Positions 1-7,706 of a DNA stretch of 64,000 nucleotides are shown here, in pieces. Under the pieces are notes generated by a model that saw nothing but the letters and a program-made list of their open reading frames with translations, did not search any database and had not been told where the DNA came from. This DNA comes from Anaerolineales bacterium UBA5195. GTDB lineage: Bacteria > Chloroflexota > Anaerolineae > Anaerolineales > Villigracilaceae. The translations under genes and the position numbers were made by a program. The stretch is taken from NCBI GenBank assembly GCA_002412925.1, contig DHVZ01000041.1:37096-101095 (forward strand), given 5' to 3'. Each line of letters starts with the position of its first letter. Positions within the stretch are counted from its first letter, which is position 1.

Positions 1-172
1 CTTTGCCGCAGCCCAAGTCAAGAATGCGCATTCCGGGATTCCACTCCATCACATCGCAGAGCGATTCCATCAACCACAGACAGTGAGAACCAATCTGGTT
101 CTCTACAATCCAGTGAATGTCGTATTTGGTCGAGCGCGGGTACCGTGCTTGTAAGTCGGGAGAGCAGAGCAT
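1..172 (-). CDS. Class I SAM-dependent methyltransferase, N-terminal part (cut by window edge)
   Basis: Only the first 57 codons are inside the window; the gene continues beyond base 1. The frame begins MLCSPDLQARYPRSTKYD and reaches the glycine-rich SAM-binding motif I (MRILDLGCGK) at the edge, which is diagnostic for class I methyltransferases. The ATG at 172 gives the start expected from the family as I know it. The substrate cannot be told from this portion. It lies 11 bases after the stop of the small gene at 184-414 on the same strand, so the two are probably cotranscribed. A different-frame reading over the same bases (18-215) is a shadow. Confidence 0.85.
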   Translation of the reverse strand, partial: MLCSPDLQARYPRSTKYDIHWIVENQIGSHCLWLMESLCDVMEWNPGMRILDLGCGK

Positions 173-183
173 GTCCAAATTCA

Positions 184-414
184 TCATCGATTTCCTGTGT
201 CATAAGAAGAAGCATGTAGTGAAACCAGAGTCAATCCGAAGTCACGCAGGCAGAAAAGCAATCCATACAGGGCAGCCTGGTCAGGCAGTGAACCACACAG
301 CCTGCTGTTCCCATCTGATAGGCAAATCACGGTCAGCCCAGCCAACTCATCGGACCATTCCGGCGACAAATGCCCGCCAACCATAACATCGACCCAGATG
401 TTCGTCGTGTTCAT
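184..414 (-). CDS. Small conserved-looking hypothetical protein (76 aa)
   Basis: The 76-residue product contains the pattern LSPEWSDELAGLTV, then DQAALYGLLFCLRDFGLTLVSL. I recognise this as a small soluble protein type common in Chloroflexota and related bacteria, of unknown function, ending in a predicted helix and strand. It has no signal peptide or membrane segment. It precedes the methyltransferase gene by 11 bases on the same strand, which suggests an operon. The recognition is by memory of the pattern, so the function is left open. Confidence 0.6.
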   Translation of the reverse strand: MNTTNIWVDVMVGGHLSPEWSDELAGLTVICLSDGNSRLCGSLPDQAALYGLLFCLRDFGLTLVSLHASSYDTGNR

Positions 415-478
415 CTCGCGTTCATCTTACAAATAAACCACCCTCGCCGTCATCTATCCCAGGATGGATTTTCCCCCG

Positions 479-484
479 TATAAT
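479..484 (+). promoter_or_regulatory. -10 element close to the start codon of the LuxR-type gene
   Basis: TATAAT ends only six bases before the ATG at 491. No ribosome-binding sequence lies between them, so the transcript may be leaderless. The -35 region (around 456-461, ATCCCA) is poor, which would fit an activator-dependent promoter. Confidence 0.4.
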
Positions 485-490
485 TGACCT

Positions 491-3130
491 ATGGCCGCTG
501 AACCCTCCGCCCCGTTACTGGGGACGCGCTTCTTCCCGCCACCTGTGCCTGCCGGGTATGTCCTGCGTTCGCGCTTGCATGACATGCTTGCTGACGGGCT
601 TCATGCACCGCTGACGCTGGTTTCGGCCTCCGCCGGGTTTGGCAAATCTACGCTGGTTGCCGAATGGATACAAACCAGGCCCGATTTGCGCGCCGTCTGG
701 CTCTCTTTGGAGCCTTCTGACAACGAATGGGGGTGCTTTTTCCGCTATTTCACTGCCGCCTGGCAGACCCTTTTCCCAGATGCGGGCCAAACCGCCCTGA
801 GCGAACTGAGCACTTCCCCCAATCTTCAACACGAAACCCTGGTCAATGCCCTGCTCAACGACCTGCTGGCAAAGAGCAGCCAGGATATAGCCTTGCTTGT
901 GCTGGATGACTATCATCGTATCGAGACGCCAGCCATTCACCAGATGGTGGCTTATTTTTTGGAACATGTGCCGCCTGTCTGCCGCCTGCTCCTGATTTCC
1001 CGCGCCGACCCGCCCCTTCCACTTGCGCGTTGGCGCTCTCGCCGCCTGATGCGCGAACTGCGCACCAATGACTTGCGTTTCACTCCTGACGAAACCGCCG
1101 CCTTCCTCAACCGGGCCATGTGCCTGAACCTGACCAGGGAACAGGTTGAAACCCTGGAAACCCGTACCGAGGGCTGGGTGGTTGGCCTGCAGCTGGCGGC
1201 GCTTTCTTTGCAGGGCAAGGCAAATGCCGATGAGTTTGTGCGTGCGTTCGGTGGAAGCCATCGCTATGTGCTGGACTACTTGATGGAGGAAGTGGTCAAT
1301 CAACAGACTGAATCGGCCCGTCGTTTCCTGATGGCTATTTCCCTGCTGGAAAACTTCTGCGCCCCTCTTTGTGACGCCTTGCTTGAAACTGACCCGCCCT
1401 GCGCCCAAACCATGCTGGAACAACTCGAAAGGGCCAACCTCTTCATCATCCCGCTCGATGACCAGCGGACGTGGTATCGTTATCACCATCTGTTTGCCGA
1501 CTTGCTACGTGTGCGCCTGCGCCAGACCTACCCACAGGAAATTCCCGCTCTGCACCGCCGCGCTGCCCTGTGGTTCAGCCAAAATCGTCATTGGCACCGG
1601 TCCATCCAGCATGCCCTGGCAGCCGGTGATTACGTGCTGGGCGTTGACCTGTTCGAGCAAGCCGTCCGCTCCGATGGCCTGGATTTCTTATTCAGCGGAA
1701 TTCGTCCACTCCTGAAACCTTTCCCGGCCGAATGGCAGGAACGCGCACCCATCCTGAACCTTGCCGGGGCAATCGTCAAAATTGAAGCATCCCAGTTATC
1801 TGGCATTGAGTTCCTGCTCCGAACAGCAGAGCAAAAACTGCCCGATGAACTGTTGGGTATGGTATATGTCGCCCAAAGCTTGGCTGCTTCATTACTAGGC
1901 GACAGCCGTTGGATTGCCGAATCGAGCCAGCAAGTTATCCAACGTCTGCCGGGGAACACCAAAGCCCAAGTCAGCGCCTGGATTCAGCTCGGCAATGTCG
2001 CATTTTACGAAGGGGATTTGCGCGAAAATATAGCCTGTTGGTCGCGCGCCTTGGAATTGAGCCTGGCCAATGACTATCCCTTTGGTGTGATGGCATCGTT
2101 AGACAACCTGGGGCGGACGTATTGCAATCCTGGCGACTTGAACCGCGCCGAGACATTCTTCCAGCGCGCGCTGGATTTCATCTCCAACCATCCCTCCCCG
2201 CGCTGGCTTTCCGCCACCCAGCGAGACTACAGCGACTTGCTGCGGGAACGGAATCAACTGGAACGAGCCCGCGAGATGATGTCGGCCAGTCTCGAAACCG
2301 CCGCGCAATGGAACATGCCCAGTGGGCAAGGCCTGGGTTACATCCACATGGGGCGCATTCTGCTGGCGCAGGGAGAACTGCCCGGCGCCTGGGAGATGCT
2401 CCAGCAGGCAGAACAGGTTTGCCGCGCCCATACCGTCTATCCCGACCTGAGCGTCCTCACCCAGGTTTTTCGCGCCAGGCTGTTCCTCGAAAACGGAAAG
2501 CCCGCTGAAGCCTGGGAGACCTTGCAAGCCTGCCTGGTTTTGCCTTGCGGCGCGCATGCTTTTCACCGCGAATGGCTTCAGATTGCCCAGGGCAGGGTTT
2601 TGCTGCGCACCGACCGGCCACAGGAAACTCTTGATTTATTAGAAAACCGCCTGGACGCGGCGCGGGAGGTCCGGCGAGGGAGAAACTGGCTCGAAATGAG
2701 CCTGCTGTGCGCCCAGGCGCTGGCCAACCTGGGAAGGGAGGGGGCCGCGCTAGAGCATCTCGCGGCGGCGCTTGAATTTGCCCAACCCCAAGGCTTTATC
2801 CGTATCTTTTTGGACGAGGGCGAAGCCATGCGGGCATTATTGGGTCATTTCAGCCAGAAATTCCCCTGTTCGGCGGCGCAACCGTTTGTGACCGGCCTGT
2901 TGTCCACCTTCCAGCCAGAAACACCCCTCAGTGGTGAGTCGCTCATCGAACCGCTGACCGGGCGTGAGCGCGAAATCTTGCAACTCGTGTGCGAAGGACT
3001 CTCGAACCAGGAAATCGCCCGCCAACTGGTGCTTTCCGTGGGGACGGTAAAAACCCATATTCACAATATCTTTGGCAAACTGGGGGTGAGTAACCGTCCG
3101 CAGGCAATCGCCCGAACCAGGACGATGTGA
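491..3130 (+). CDS. MalT-like LuxR family transcriptional regulator (LAL/STAND ATPase)
   Basis: A large signal-transduction ATPase of 879 aa. A Walker A motif (SASAGFGKSTL) sits near residue 50 and a Walker B stretch (IALLVLDDYH) near residue 135. A winged-helix-like and helical-repeat (TPR-like) region fills the middle, and a LuxR helix-turn-helix closes the protein from about residue 815, with LTGREREILQLVCEGLSNQE and SVGTVKTHIHNIFGKLG. This is the standard MalT architecture: ligand and ATP drive multimerisation and DNA binding. The inducer and target genes cannot be read from the sequence. It is a single gene with no obvious operon partner, and convergent with the TetR gene at 3588-4151. 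Confidence 0.9.
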   Translation: MAAEPSAPLLGTRFFPPPVPAGYVLRSRLHDMLADGLHAPLTLVSASAGFGKSTLVAEWIQTRPDLRAVWLSLEPSDNEWGCFFRYFTAAWQTLFPDAGQTALSELSTSPNLQHETLVNALLNDLLAKSSQDIALLVLDDYHRIETPAIHQMVAYFLEHVPPVCRLLLISRADPPLPLARWRSRRLMRELRTNDLRFTPDETAAFLNRAMCLNLTREQVETLETRTEGWVVGLQLAALSLQGKANADEFVRAFGGSHRYVLDYLMEEVVNQQTESARRFLMAISLLENFCAPLCDALLETDPPCAQTMLEQLERANLFIIPLDDQRTWYRYHHLFADLLRVRLRQTYPQEIPALHRRAALWFSQNRHWHRSIQHALAAGDYVLGVDLFEQAVRSDGLDFLFSGIRPLLKPFPAEWQERAPILNLAGAIVKIEASQLSGIEFLLRTAEQKLPDELLGMVYVAQSLAASLLGDSRWIAESSQQVIQRLPGNTKAQVSAWIQLGNVAFYEGDLRENIACWSRALELSLANDYPFGVMASLDNLGRTYCNPGDLNRAETFFQRALDFISNHPSPRWLSATQRDYSDLLRERNQLERAREMMSASLETAAQWNMPSGQGLGYIHMGRILLAQGELPGAWEMLQQAEQVCRAHTVYPDLSVLTQVFRARLFLENGKPAEAWETLQACLVLPCGAHAFHREWLQIAQGRVLLRTDRPQETLDLLENRLDAAREVRRGRNWLEMSLLCAQALANLGREGAALEHLAAALEFAQPQGFIRIFLDEGEAMRALLGHFSQKFPCSAAQPFVTGLLSTFQPETPLSGESLIEPLTGREREILQLVCEGLSNQEIARQLVLSVGTVKTHIHNIFGKLGVSNRPQAIARTRTM

Positions 3131-3587
3131 TGCAAGCGTTTTAGCGATTTGGCTCGTCATTTGCTTGACCCCCGCGCCAAATCATAGTAAATTAAACGAA
3201 ATCGCCCCTGCGTCACCAGGAGCGATCTCATTGCAAGTCTTGCACCTTACTATAACTCTGTGGTCAGAGTGTTTTTTCATGCCTCAGCATCTCTGCTAAG
3301 ACAAACCGCCTATTTTTTACCATTGGCGGCCCCGACGGGGTTCGAACACGCTACACCAATAGTAAAATTTTCAAAATCCCTAAAAACATCAAAAATCATT
3401 AGAAAAACGCGCTAAAAGGCGTGTTTTTTGTTAGTTTTTCCCTTGCGTGAACTATTTTTTTACTATTGGCGTGCCCAAAGATTTAGACAAGCGCCCACCA
3501 CTAGTAATATTCTAGGTCTCGGAACGCACTCCTTTCCAAGGCTGCTAATCAGGCAACCCCTAGCTGGTGCCGCAAAAAACAAAAGGG
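3131..3587. other. Gene-free stretch with a tRNA 3'-end-like fragment and a hairpin
   Basis: No coding sequence is supported. At 3324-3350 the minus strand reads like a tRNA T-arm plus acceptor 3' end (GTTCGAACCCC followed by GTCGGGGCCGCCA), but no D-arm, anticodon arm or 5' acceptor strand lies upstream of it. At 3403-3429 a short stem (ACGC/GCGT) is flanked by A- and T-runs and could terminate transcripts from either side. A further imperfect stem (ATCGC...GCGAT) lies near 3200-3226. Confidence 0.5.
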
Positions 3588-4151
3588 TTAAAAAGCACGT
3601 AGCAGGGGCGTGAGTTCCTCCATGAGTTCAGCTTCCGAGATTTTCTTTTGCGTGACCCACCACCTGGCAGTGTACACCAGCGCTCCAGTAAAGAATTGGG
3701 CCATGACCGGGGGCGAGGCGGGGAGGGGGACTCCATTGTCAGCATCTTCCTTCAATTTTTGAGTAATATCCAGGGTTATTTGCCTGGAGAGAATATCCAA
3801 AACAGTTGGCAGCATCTCGCTCTCAAGCACCGTTTGCACCAGTTTTTCATTTGAGTTTAGGAAATCTAGGGTGTGCTGGATAATGCCGAGGTAAAAAGAC
3901 TGCGGAAGTGCGTCGTCTGTTTGCTGCCGGATTTGAGCGTCAAACTCGGCTTGTTTCCCCCAAACCACAAAGGCAAAAAAATCAAACTTGTCGGCGAAAT
4001 GTTTATAAAAGGTGGCTCTGCGTACCATAGCCCTCTCGCACAGCTCATTTACGGCAATCTCCTCAAATTTTTTCTCACCCAGCATTTGCCAGAAGGCATC
4101 CGTGAGCGCCTTATGGGTCTTGATGACCCTCAAATCAGTTTTTGGTTCCAC
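3588..4151 (-). CDS. TetR/AcrR family transcriptional regulator
   Basis: A 187-aa protein with an N-terminal TetR helix-turn-helix (ITERATE: FEEIAVNELCERAMVRRATF, then YKHFADK) and a helical ligand-binding region. The start is GTG at 4151, preceded by AAGGAG. It is divergent from the flavin oxidoreductase gene at 4307, and a perfect TGTCA/TGACA dyad lies in the shared region, so it probably represses itself and the 4307-7065 pair. The ligand is unknown, but could be the substrate of those enzymes. Confidence 0.88.
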   Translation of the reverse strand: MEPKTDLRVIKTHKALTDAFWQMLGEKKFEEIAVNELCERAMVRRATFYKHFADKFDFFAFVVWGKQAEFDAQIRQQTDDALPQSFYLGIIQHTLDFLNSNEKLVQTVLESEMLPTVLDILSRQITLDITQKLKEDADNGVPLPASPPVMAQFFTGALVYTARWWVTQKKISEAELMEELTPLLRAF

Positions 4152-4185
4152 AAGTTGCTCCTTTTTGGAAACATCCAGCGCAATA

Positions 4186-4201
4186 TGTCAATTAAATGAC
4201 A
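4186..4201. promoter_or_regulatory. Candidate TetR operator 1
   Basis: TGTCA-ATTAAA-TGACA is a perfect 5-bp dyad between the divergent tetR and oxidoreductase genes, 35 bases from the tetR start codon. A related site follows at 4257-4271. Confidence 0.5.
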
Positions 4202-4220
4202 CGCATGGCCTTTGTGTACG

Positions 4221-4249
4221 TTGTCAGGCTGTTATGGGGGTAGTATACT
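4221..4249 (+). promoter_or_regulatory. Sigma-70-type promoter for the OYE-amidohydrolase pair
   Basis: TTGTCA (4221-4226), a 17-base spacer, then TATACT (4244-4249). The expected start of transcription near 4256 falls beside the second operator-like site. Confidence 0.6.
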
Positions 4250-4256
4250 CCACTTA

Positions 4257-4271
4257 TTGAACAAATGTCAA
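4257..4271. promoter_or_regulatory. Candidate TetR operator 2
   Basis: TTGAACAAATGTCAA is a near-palindrome sharing TGTCAA with the site at 4186. It covers the predicted start of transcription, the usual position for a repressor site. Confidence 0.4.
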
Positions 4272-4306
4272 CTAAGTTGCAGTGTATCAATAAAAGGAGA
4301 CGCACT

Positions 4307-5698
4307 TTGGACACATCGATCTTGTTTGAGCCGATCCAGATCGGCAAAATCGAACTAAAAAACCGGATTGCCATGTCGCCCATGAACATGGGATATACCG
4401 GGCCGGAAGGCTACGCCAGCGAGCAGACCAATGCCTGGTATGCCACGCGCGCCCGAGGCGGCTTTGGCCTGATTATTACCGAGTGTGTGGTCGCCAACCC
4501 CTATCCGTGGCGCGGCAGTGATTCACTGAACCCCCTGCTGTTGGAAAGTCAAAACAAATATCGCCAGTTAAGCCAGTTGGCCGATGTCATCCATTCTTAC
4601 AAAGGCACCAAAGTGTTTATGCAGCTTTCGCCGGGCTGGGGACGGCAGGGGCACCCCGACCTGGAACATGAAAGCATTGCTTCCGGCGCGCCCTCGGCAA
4701 TCCCGATGGAGATGGACCTGCGCAAATTCAACAAAGGCTGGGCAAAGCAGGTCAAACGCCTGGGCATCGATTTAATTGACGAGCTTGGTGGGGTGGAAAA
4801 AATCCAAAGTTTGAGCGACGAGGATTATGAGGGCTTGAAGGAAATTGCATTCCCCTACATCCAAGAACATGCCCCCCAGTTCTACCATGTCGTCAAGGGC
4901 CATACCCCGCGCGAGCTGACCATCGCTGAAATTGCAAAGCTGGAGGACTTTATGGTGGAACAGGCCTGCGCTGCCTACAGCCTGAGCTACGACGGTGTGG
5001 AGTTGCATACGCCGCATGGCTATCTGCTGCATCAATTTCTGTCGCCGCGCTCCAATCAGCGCAGTGACATCTATGGCGGGAGCACGGAAAACAGGGCGCG
5101 GGTTGTGACCAATATCCTCGAACGGATTCGCAAGAAGGTCGGCCCCGATAAAGTGCTGGGCTGCCGCCTTTCCGGTGATGAACTCATGCCAGACGGCCTG
5201 ACCCACGCAGAAGCCTGCAAGATGGTCAAGCTGTTTACGGACGCGGGCGCAAACTATTTCAACATCTCGCAAGGTTCCTACGAGAACCCCGGCGCGGCCT
5301 TTGCCCCGGATGGCGAGGATGACTTTACCCGCTGGGCGCCCGGATTTAAGGATGCCAGCGGCGGGATGCCGATCATCACCCCCAGCTTCATCCACCCGGA
5401 AACGGCGGCAGCGGCCATCTCAAGCGGCAAGACTGACATCATTTCGTTAGGGCGGCAGTCCATTGCGGACCCCTATTGGCCGGCGAAGGTCAAGGCCGGG
5501 CGCTCCGAAGACATCATGAAATGCACGCGCTGTCAGCAATGCTATATGAACCTGTTCGAGTCGCGCTGGATTCGCTGTTCGGTCAACCTGACCGCCGGTT
5601 TCGAGAAATATTACCCCGAACTCTGGCAGAACGACGGGTTGATGGATGCGCGCGCCAGGAAGTTTATGGACAAACGCGCAGACCTTCCGCAGATTTAG
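4307..5698 (+). CDS. Old yellow enzyme family oxidoreductase with Fe-S motif (2,4-dienoyl-CoA reductase-like)
   Basis: The TTG at 4307 is preferred as start: AGGAGA lies six bases upstream and the product begins DTSILFEPIQIGKIELKNRI, the usual opening of this family. An upstream ATG at 4265 has no ribosome site and overlaps the operator. The 463-aa protein is an FMN TIM barrel (HTPHGYLLHQFLSP, then SDIYGGSTENRAR). A C-terminal cysteine set, CTRCQQC followed 11 residues later by C, resembles the 4Fe-4S cluster of 2,4-dienoyl-CoA reductases, though the spacing is CX2CX2C rather than the usual CX2CX3C. The FAD/NAD(P) module of full-length family members is absent. A helical insertion follows residue ~135. 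The substrate is unknown; the adjacent amidohydrolase suggests an unsaturated or aromatic compound. Confidence 0.88.
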   Translation: MDTSILFEPIQIGKIELKNRIAMSPMNMGYTGPEGYASEQTNAWYATRARGGFGLIITECVVANPYPWRGSDSLNPLLLESQNKYRQLSQLADVIHSYKGTKVFMQLSPGWGRQGHPDLEHESIASGAPSAIPMEMDLRKFNKGWAKQVKRLGIDLIDELGGVEKIQSLSDEDYEGLKEIAFPYIQEHAPQFYHVVKGHTPRELTIAEIAKLEDFMVEQACAAYSLSYDGVELHTPHGYLLHQFLSPRSNQRSDIYGGSTENRARVVTNILERIRKKVGPDKVLGCRLSGDELMPDGLTHAEACKMVKLFTDAGANYFNISQGSYENPGAAFAPDGEDDFTRWAPGFKDASGGMPIITPSFIHPETAAAAISSGKTDIISLGRQSIADPYWPAKVKAGRSEDIMKCTRCQQCYMNLFESRWIRCSVNLTAGFEKYYPELWQNDGLMDARARKFMDKRADLPQI

Positions 5699-5715
5699 GC
5701 AAAGGAGCAACAAAA

Positions 5716-7065
5716 ATGACGCACAATTTTGAGGATGATTTTTTCAAGATCGATCCCGAATGTCACATCATCGGCGAGATGGAGCCGATCAACCATTTCC
5801 CCGGCGTCCAGATGTGGTGGAAAAGCATAGACGGCATTATGCGTCCGCTGATGCAAGGCGCGCCCGCCGACTACATGAAGGAACTCGAACCGTGGGAAAT
5901 GCAGAAAAGCACCGACCCGGAGAACATCCTGCGCGCCATGGACAAATATGGCGTGGATATCGCCTGTCTGCTGCCGGAATCGATGATGGATACCACCGGC
6001 TACACCAGCCGTTGGTTCACGAACGGCGACACCTGGAAAGCGGCGCAGACCCACCCCGACCGCTTTATCATTGAACCCAATCTCTCCCCGATCAAACAAC
6101 GCGGCGTGAAGAACGCTATCTGGGAGATGGAATATTGGGTGGAAAAAGGCGCCAAAATCTTCAAATATTACTCACCGGAGGATACCTATATCAATAATCC
6201 CGACCTTTGGCCGTTCTATAAACGCGCCGAGGAGTTGGGGATTATTCTTGACCTGCACACCGGCTTCTGCTGGTGCCCGCCTGGAAAGAGCAAATACTGC
6301 CAGCCGATTCAACTGGATGATGTGGCCCGCGATTTCCCCGAACTGAAGCTGGTCGCCTTCCACATGGGCTACCCCTATAGCGATGACCTGAACCTGGTGG
6401 CGATGGGACATCCGAATGTCTATCTGTGCCTGAGCCTGCTCGTGCCGTGGGCAATCACCGCGCCCTATAAGTTTGCCAAAATCCTCGGCGAAGCCATGCG
6501 CTTTGCTGGCCCTGAGCGGATCATCTGGGGGACGGATAGCGCCGGTTACGCGGCGCAGATTGGCGCGGCAGTGTTGGGTCTGCGAGATTTCCAGATGCCG
6601 GAAGAGCTTCAATGGCAGTATGGCTACCTGCCGCTGACCGATGACGATAAGCGCAAGATGTTCGGTGGCAACCTGGCCGGTCTTTTGGGCATCAATCCAT
6701 CCGCGCGGCGGGTTGGACAAGCCTCTGCCGCTACAACCACTCCTGTCGTAGTGGCAACGCCCAACCAGGAAATGGCCGCGCTGAAGAACACCTACGAGGT
6801 GGTTGTTTCCTCTCCGCTGGGTGAATTGCCTGGCAAAGCCGTTGTGAAGGTTGACGGAAATTCCTTGAGCGGGACGTTATCCCTTCTCAACCATGACAAT
6901 CCATTTTCTGGTGGCTCGTTTGTGGATGGGAAAGTAACCTTCAAGGGCGAATTAAAGACCCCCATTGGCAAGATGGCCTACACCGTTACAGGAACGCTGA
7001 TAGAAGGCAAGATCGAGGCGGTGGCAAAAACGAAAATGGGCGAACTTTTGATCCGGTCAAAGTAG
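5716..7065 (+). CDS. Amidohydrolase-2 (ACMSD-like) enzyme fused to a C-terminal beta domain
   Basis: The start is ATG 5716, with AAAGGAG nine bases upstream; the frame is open further 5' but that part overlaps the preceding gene. Residues 1 to ~330 form a metal-dependent TIM-barrel hydrolase/decarboxylase of the amidohydrolase-2 family: ILDLHTGFCW, LVAFHMGYPY and RIIWGTDSAG carry the expected His and Asp positions. An Ala/Thr/Pro linker (~335-358) leads to a ~90-residue domain of alternating strands with repeats of the type SPLGELPGKAVVKVDG and TPIGKMAYTVTGTLIEGK. I know this beta module from other flavin and dehydrogenase proteins, where its role is not established. The gene starts 17 bases after the oxidoreductase stop, so it is an operon partner. 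Reaction (decarboxylation or hydrolysis) is unproven. Confidence 0.8.
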   Translation: MTHNFEDDFFKIDPECHIIGEMEPINHFPGVQMWWKSIDGIMRPLMQGAPADYMKELEPWEMQKSTDPENILRAMDKYGVDIACLLPESMMDTTGYTSRWFTNGDTWKAAQTHPDRFIIEPNLSPIKQRGVKNAIWEMEYWVEKGAKIFKYYSPEDTYINNPDLWPFYKRAEELGIILDLHTGFCWCPPGKSKYCQPIQLDDVARDFPELKLVAFHMGYPYSDDLNLVAMGHPNVYLCLSLLVPWAITAPYKFAKILGEAMRFAGPERIIWGTDSAGYAAQIGAAVLGLRDFQMPEELQWQYGYLPLTDDDKRKMFGGNLAGLLGINPSARRVGQASAATTTPVVVATPNQEMAALKNTYEVVVSSPLGELPGKAVVKVDGNSLSGTLSLLNHDNPFSGGSFVDGKVTFKGELKTPIGKMAYTVTGTLIEGKIEAVAKTKMGELLIRSK

Positions 7066-7090
7066 CGATGTAGACCCGATCGCTAAAAAG

Positions 7091-7143
7091 CCCAACTGCC
7101 TGCCTGATGCGGGTTCGAACCCGCGATCTGCCACCCAGTTGGG
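7091..7143. other. Hairpin with a tRNA T-arm-like palindrome
   Basis: An outer stem CCCAACTG (7091-7098) / CAGTTGGG (7136-7143) encloses the perfect palindrome GCGGGTTCGAACCCGC (7109-7124), which has the form of a tRNA T-arm. No other tRNA parts are present. It lies just behind the amidohydrolase gene and may act in transcript termination or processing. Confidence 0.45.
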
Positions 7144-7166
7144 GTCTGTTGAGTATTCATAAACTA

Positions 7167-7212
7167 TTGTGCCACCGGGTAACTTCAAAAAACAAGTCTC
7201 CCGGTGGCACAA
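7167..7212. terminator. Strong hairpin between convergent genes
   Basis: A 13-bp perfect stem TTGTGCCACCGGG (7167-7179) / CCCGGTGGCACAA (7200-7212) with a 20-base loop. It lies between the convergent amidohydrolase and SnoaL-like genes. It lacks a clear T-run, so termination is likely but not certain. Confidence 0.5.
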
Positions 7213-7214
7213 AT

Positions 7215-7229
7215 TAGTCTAAACTACAA
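7215..7229. repeat. 15-bp repeat, left copy (operator-like)
   Basis: TAGTCTAAACTACAA occurs here and, identically, at 9602-9616. The core TAGT-CTAA-ACTA is a dyad. The two copies bracket the SnoaL-like pseudogene, monooxygenase and TetR gene. Confidence 0.5.
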
Positions 7230-7247
7230 CGATTTGGCGCGGTTTAG

Positions 7248-7685
7248 TTATCCACCACGGAGAATGGCGGTACCACACTTGTTTGGCAAAATCCCAATCT
7301 GGGCCAACACAGCAAAGCGGTCAGGGACGCCCCAGTGTTCCACGACCTTGCCGTTTTTCAAACGCAAAATGTCCATGACGGTGACCTTAATCGGTTTTCC
7401 GTTGGGTGGTCCCATGAAACCGCCGGTGTTCGTGCCCGTAAAGGTTAGATGCAGCCAGACCTTGTTACCTTAAGCAACCATATCTTCGATCTCGAAACGC
7501 CCATCGGGGAAAGCGCGATAAAGATACTGGAAATTTTCCTTCATCCCGGGGGTCGTGGGTCTCGTTCCAAATTGGTTCTCAATAAAACCAGGCTCGAAAT
7601 ACTCATCGATGAGCGCAAGGTTGTGAGCGCTCAACCCGTCTTCGATGATACGCCGGACGATCTCCTTATTCTGTTCTGTAGTCAT
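7248..7685 (-). pseudogene. SnoaL-like (NTF2-fold) protein interrupted by one stop codon
   Basis: Translation from ATG 7685 gives a SnoaL/polyketide-cyclase-like start (EIVRRIIEDGLSAHNLALID) and stops at TAA (7470-7472) after 71 codons. The same frame then continues without a break with GNKVWLHLTFTGTNTGGFMG, later VVEHWGVPDRFAVLAQIG, to a stop at 7248: the missing second half of the fold. The interrupted position reads MVA-stop-GNKV where family members usually have Glu or Asp, so a single GAA-to-TAA change would explain it. No frameshift is needed. The gene is 21 bases downstream of the monooxygenase gene. It could be a true recent nonsense mutation or a sequencing error. Confidence 0.82.
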
Positions 7686-7706
7686 TGCTTTCCTCTTACC
7701 AGTAAA

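Noticed and set aside
515..1489. 324-codon open frame on the minus strand
   Set aside because: It lies wholly inside the MalT-like regulator gene on the other strand and has no recognisable motifs; it is a shadow of GC-biased codons.
7204..7473. 89-codon plus-strand frame behind the amidohydrolase gene
   Set aside because: Antisense to the second half of the SnoaL-like pseudogene, whose protein similarity is much clearer.
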